64,000 bases of DNA from Tipula vernalis (Eukaryota > Arthropoda > Insecta > Diptera > Tipulidae): positions 328,077,106-328,141,105 of the forward strand of contig OY282558.1 in the NCBI GenBank assembly GCA_958295665.1. The letters run 5' to 3'. Positions within the stretch are counted from its first letter, which is position 1, and the number at the start of each line of letters is the position of its first letter. This document shows positions 58,480-64,000 of the stretch, one piece after another. The notes under the pieces were generated by a model, which was not told the origin of the DNA, made no database searches, and was given only the letters and a program-made list of their open reading frames with translations. The position numbers were made by a program, and so were the translations under genes.

Positions 58480-58947
58480 TACAAGAATGATTTACACTTT
58501 TAAAATTATTTTCTTTTATTCAAATGCAGCTAGATGTCAGTAAACGTTTACTTAGGGCATGTTAAAAACCAACAGATGACAACACTGTAGATGGATAATA
58601 AATTAATAAATTTTCGCTTTTTGTGTCTGTAGATAATTAAAAGTTATAAATAATAAAGTTAACTTTCTAAATGAACCATAATTCTTGTTATTTATTTTAT
58701 TCTAATGAACCATACTTATTATATGGTTATTTTTGTTTATTGTGGTGATAATTTGATACAGATTTCACACCGTAGATAGTATATTAGCAAAAAATTAAAA
58801 TACTATTTTGCTCACAGAAACCATTTTTTTCGACATTTTCGACATTTTCGATATTGTCGACGTGAATAATTTAATTTTCTACATACATTGTCTACACGTG
58901 TAGACAATGTATAAATTACGCCAGGTAGACAATACGGCACAACGCTG
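58480..58947. repeat. hAT right end with a perfect 26 bp palindrome
   Basis: Contains cgacattttcgac repeats, gtctac/gtagac motifs as at the left end, and a perfect palindrome at 58885-58910 made of ACATTGTCTACAC and its complement. These are probable binding sites for the transposase that moved the outer element. Confidence 0.75.
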
Positions 58948-61181
58948 GATGGAACCTTAAAAAAGATAATTGGACAGAATTTGCCAAAGCGATAGTTTCG
59001 AACATCAGATGGATTCCTCCGGTTGTTGAAAATTATAATAGATTTGTGGGACTCCTAATACATATCTACGGCTAAACGATTTATTCCAAGAGGGTTTCGA
59101 AGAACATACATTCCAAATTGGTCCGATGAATGTGAAAGATAAGGGTTGTTGTATCAAGAGAACGAATCTAAAGAAATTGCAGATGAATTGCGGAATGGAT
59201 AAATTTAGTTGAAAAAATGGATTTTTCACGTTCAAGGAGAAAAGCATCGGATTTACTAAAGAAAAGTGGTGAATCTATTAATAAGAATGGTGTTAACATT
59301 ACAACAGTACATCCGAAGGATGTTGCGTCAAGATTAGTCGAATATTTAAAATGTCGTATACCCAAAAATCAAATTCGAAATGTTAAAAATAAATGGAGAA
59401 GATCAAAGAAATTAATTACGGATTCTCTATTGGCTTCGTCAGTATCTTTTGATGAAATTAATAGTATACTAATATATCTAAAACCAAGAAAAGCTAGTGG
59501 AGTGGATGAGGTGCTTCCCGAATTTTTTATTAATTTATCAAAAAACGCCCGTAATTGGTTGGCGAAATTTTATTCTGATTGTTATAATCGTGGCAAAATT
59601 CCTCCGATTTGGAATTTATCAAAAGTTCGTGCCATTTTAAAACCTGGAAAGGACAAACATCTACCTGAAAATTATAGACCGATATCTTTGTTGTGCATTG
59701 GTTATAAAATTTTCGAAAAAAATATTTATAACAGAATTTTTCCAACATTTGATGAAAATATTCCAAATTATCAAGCCGGTTTTCGTCCAGGAAGAAATTG
59801 TTGTGATCTAGTTTTGTCTTAGCTAACACATATTGAAGCAGGATTCCAAGACAATTTACAAACAGCTGTTGCTTTCGTGGATCTAAGTGCAGCATATAAT
59901 ACGATTTGGAAGAAAGGATTGATGTTGAAATTAAGTAAGATTTTAAAATGTTCAAAAACTTTAAACATAATTTCTGTTTTGTTATCGAATCGAAAATTTG
60001 TTGTACATTTGGGAAATTAGAAAAGTAGAATTCGATGTGTGAATAATGGATTGCCTCAAGGTTCAGTTCTTGCTCCTGTTTTGTTCAATGTATATACATC
60101 TGATTTGCCAGAAACAAAATCTAGAAAGTTTCTATACGCTGATGATTTGTAAATAGCTTACCAAATTTCCATACAATGACAGAGCGGTGGTTGATGCAGA
60201 GCATACTTTGACGTTGTATTTGGATTTACTAAATGATTATTACAAGAATTTGCGACTGAAGGCGAATCCCACCAAAACCGAAGTTGCATTTTTTCATTTA
60301 TCAAATCAACATTCGAATACTCGTTTAAATGTTTACATGGATGGAATTTTAATCAAATTTAATCAGAATCCGATGTATTTGGGAGTTACTTTGGATCGAG
60401 CTTTAATTGTTAGAATTCATTGTTTAAAACTTGGACAAAAGATTAAATCAAGAGTGAACATTATCCAAAAACTATCTGGAATGCGATGGGGTGCGAATGC
60501 TAAAACGTTACGTATATCAGCAATTTCACTGGTGTATTCAACGGCTGAATATTGTTCACCTGTCTGGGAACATAGTGCCCATACAAATCATGTAGAAACA
60601 AAACACAATAGTTGCATGCGAATTATTTCGGGTACAATTAAAAGAACACCATTACCATGGCTGCCGATATTGTCCAATATTGAACCACCTCACCTTAGAA
60701 GACAGTTAGCATTATACAAAGAACATTTAAAAATTACAAGAAACTTAAACCTTCCTATTCATTTCGACATCGATGGAAGAATAGAAAACCGTTTGAATTC
60801 TAGAAAACCTTTTTGGACACAAATTGCTGAGTTGGGAGACTTAACCAACTATGACATCAATAACAATTGGAAGGCACTTTTCAATGATTCAGAGTTTGTC
60901 AACAAGCATCTAATCGAAGATCCAACATTAGTTGTCCCTGGATTTACAAATTTAAAATAGCGTTGGACCTTAGTCAATAGATTTAGAACAAATCAAGGAG
61001 TGACAAATTCTGAATTAAATCGTTACAATCATGAAATTTCAGCTGCCTGTGATTGTGGACATCTTATACAAAATATTGTTCACATTTTGCATATTTAGAA
61101 GATTTAAAGACGGATTGGAGGAAATCCATCAGATGACTGACGATGCGATATTGTGGATGGATAACTTAGACATTTTTATAT
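58948..61181 (+). pseudogene. LINE, 3' half (reverse transcriptase and C-terminus)
   Basis: Continues 43292-44112 after the hAT insertion. The linker has WIPPVVENYNRFVG and IPRGFRRTYIP-like residues with frame slips, then from 59217 an open reverse transcriptase: PRKASGVDEVLPEFFI, LPENYRPISLLCIGYKIFEK, YQAGFRPGRNCCDL, then VAFVDLSAAYNTIW (catalytic Asp), NNGLPQGSVLAPVLFNVYTS and KFLYADDL (catalytic YADD at about 60140) followed at once by TAA. The C-terminal part 60187-60960 continues (LKANPTKTEVAFFHLSN, MRWGANAKTLRISAISLVYS, AEYCSPVWEHSAH), and after a TAG at 60958 reads WTLVNRFRTNQGV and CDCGHLIQNIVHI to about 61181. Stops at 59820 and 60020 also occur. The catalytic residues are kept, so decay is moderate. 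A (TA)n tract follows the 3' end. Confidence 0.9.
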
Positions 61182-61213
61182 AACATAATTATATTATCAA
61201 AATATTTGTAAAG

Positions 61214-62103
<890 letters not shown>

Positions 62104-64000
62104 TTAGTGCATTCCCGCAGCCTTTAGGGTTTTAGTTATATCATCTTTCAAAGTTATTGCTTCCCTTAAATCGTTGGTCACAGTCATCAGTGCTTCAAAA
62201 TACATGTTAGCATTAAGTAAAGTTGCGGCAGCCGGGTATGTATTTTGGTTTAGTCTGGCTAGTTCCTTCATAACCCTTGTTGCTAAGAATGGGGAAGAAG
62301 CCGTACCATAAGTGAACAGGTTCTGTACGTGCATTGGTTTTCCTGATCTTCATCATTCAATAAAATTTGCCTGTACATCTTGACAATATCCGAACTCGTG
62401 AGAAAGGCATGTTCCCGAAATCGGAAAATTAATTCGAGGATAGTTGATTGTATTGTTGGTCGAACTAGGACATTGTGCTAATGCTATCTTCTTTTAAAAC
62501 ACCGTGATGTGGTAAAAATACTCAAGTATTTTGGTTCACCCTTTCTGCAGTAATTTTCACCAAATGCCCGAGCTCAATATATTCCTGCATGAACGATTTA
62601 TTTATCTTTTGATATTCTTCGCTTTTGACAAATTTTTTCTCCTTGGCGTGCAACCCGCTAATTGTTAAATTGAGCGATGTTCCTAGGGTCGGCTTGGGTT
62701 CCTGAAACGGCAACCTCACAACGAACTTCCGTTGACAGTATTAGCAACAAAATAGACTTCACCTTCCTCTTCGTCATTTGTCTATTTGGATGACTTTATA
62801 ATATCCTAAAATTCCCCCAAAGGCTCTCAACTTTTTATCAATATTGAAATCAGCTTAATACATATTTTGATATTGTAGACAATGAAGAGTGGTGGTTCGA
62901 ATATCACCTTGGCGTCCAACCAAACCCATCCAAATAAGGTCTGTTGCACGATAATTTGACCTTTATTATTTGGAATTTTCCCATAGCCTAAAATTTGCAA
63001 AATTAAATCTGACCCCAATAAAATGTCTATTGTGTTTGATTTATTTGTTTCGGGATATACTAATTCAATGCCAGTCAATAGACTTAAGTCTTGTAATTGT
63101 TTAGGCTGGTCATCTGGATTGATGTAATCCCCTTTGTGGAGTCTGTCTGACATTCTCCGATACCAGACACTGAAATACGTCCATTCAGGTTTGGCAATTT
63201 TAATCGATTCATACAGGCTTCCGAGATAAACAAGAGTTGGGATCCAGTATCCAACACCAATCCTTTACTTTTACCAATGCCATTGGTGGCATTAATTGTA
63301 CTAATAAATTTGTCTTCAGATTTCCTTGATAAAACGTCCGATGCCTGGTGCGGTTAACTTAGACTCTGTTGGATTTAAGTGTAACAATGTATGATGCTTC
63401 TTTGTACATATTTGACATCTTCTTTTTGATTTATATTGGTATACTGAGCGAGTGACCAAGAGGCAATTAAAGCAATGCTTTGATTCCTTACTACCGTTTC
63501 TCCACTAGTCAATCGATTTATTCGCAAACTTTTTACACTGATACAAAAAATGATCGTAAGAATCGCAAACGTCTCATTTTACCGAAATGATTGCAAACGA
63601 TCGTAAAAATTTTCCATCAGAATTTGGACCAGTTCTTCTATTTTCTGACTTACGGGATTCCAGAGCATCTGATCTTTAGCCTAAGAATTTCAAAAATCGT
63701 CAATAGTTGGAAAATCTAAATCGCACGTCTTTTGTACATCGCATGACTTTATTGAGTAGCATAATAATCCCGTTACTCAGTTTCCTCCTCAAGAATCTCG
63801 TTGTGCAGTTTCCTCCGAATGCTCGCAGCTATCTAATAATTTCGTCTGAACTATTTAGTAGTTTCCGAAGGTTAGATCAGAAACCGTAGTAAACCGTTCA
63901 TATATTGAAACTTCTGGCAAGGTATTTCGTGGATAGTGCCCATATAAAGGTCATATAATAACTGCCATTCCGTGTATTCTCCGCTAAATGGAAGAACATT
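62104..64000 (-). pseudogene. BEL/Pao retrotransposon (gag, protease and start of reverse transcriptase), continues past the window
   Basis: From the window edge down: gag-like residues (FSGEYTEWQLLYDLYMG, about 63990), a zinc-knuckle region (HCFNCLLVTRSVYQY, CQICTKKHHTLLH, about 63480-63390), an aspartic protease (VLDTGSQLLFISEACMNRL with catalytic Asp, about 63270), then LLGSDLILQILGYG and QQTLFGWVWLD (63030-62920), the entry to the reverse transcriptase (MRLPFQEPKPTLGTSLNL, MQEYIELGHLVKI) and finally LFTYGTASSPFLATRVM (about 62310). The YVDD box expected just after this is replaced (MYFEALMTV), so the polymerase is dead. Frame slips near 63150 and 62780 and a deletion between 62520 and 62340. 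No LTR inside the window. Confidence 0.88.

Larger units (their letters stand above)
44113..58947. mobile_element. 14.8 kb composite insertion with hAT-type ends and exact 8 bp target duplication
   Basis: The left end is CAGTGTTGTGC and the right end, complemented, is CAGCGTTGTGC. The duplication GATGGAAC flanks both (44105-44112 and 58948-58955). CAG-type ends with 8 bp duplications define hAT elements. The insertion splits a LINE that reads straight across once the insert is removed. Within are 252 bp and 468 bp of end sequence, two 3.15 kb inverted arms and a 7.8 kb centre containing a hAT transposase gene and several other elements. Confidence 0.9.

Overview
The window is repeat-dense eukaryotic DNA, AT-rich, with spliced genes (GT..AG introns), poly(A) signals and a set of transposable elements typical of insects. 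An insect is the best guess; frequent catatgtatgta-type strings would fit a dipteran, but I cannot fix the species. No rRNA, tRNA, CRISPR or ordinary single-copy gene was recognised. Almost everything is mobile DNA, much of it nested, and most genes carry one or more lesions.

Layout. 1-1264: end of a Ty3/gypsy-type pol. 1663-9350: a Tc1-like transposase cut in two by a 6.7 kb CACTA-like DNA transposon (2154-8892, TA target duplication) that carries a spliced SAM-domain gene and a transposase. 10870-13028: dead LINE; 13122-14220: second Tc1-like fossil; 14612-15230 and 19252-20296: two fossils of TE-associated protein families I cannot assign to a superfamily; 17079-17528: foldback MITE; 20310-20540: Helitron fragment. 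21295-27508: a minus-strand pair (a DUF4806-type five-exon gene behind a transposase-like gene) with a piggyBac element inserted in the last codons of the upstream gene at TTAA. 28815-33652: nearly full-length Helentron (Rep, helicase, endonuclease). 34187-34428: MITE; 35086-35403: hAT fossil. 36691-40907: two Penelope-like elements head to head. 42240-42966: Helitron and Penelope scraps.

43292-61181 is a second LINE split by a 14,835 bp insertion (44113-58947) with hAT-like termini and an exact 8 bp target duplication GATGGAAC. Inside it are two inverted arms of about 3.15 kb (44365-47519 and 55328-58479) that differ at only a few sites, and a 7.8 kb centre with an almost intact BED-type hAT transposase gene, several MITEs, a LINE scrap, a Helitron 3' end and a possible LTR-retroelement end. 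The arms hold convergent exon-like 3' ends with poly(A) signals, which suggests captured host DNA. 62104-64000 is a BEL/Pao retrotransposon on the minus strand that runs off the window.

Most worth follow-up: the hAT-bounded, inverted-arm composite; the SAM-gene-bearing CACTA-like element; the transposase/DUF4806 pair; and the inverted Penelope pair that shares the same internal stop.
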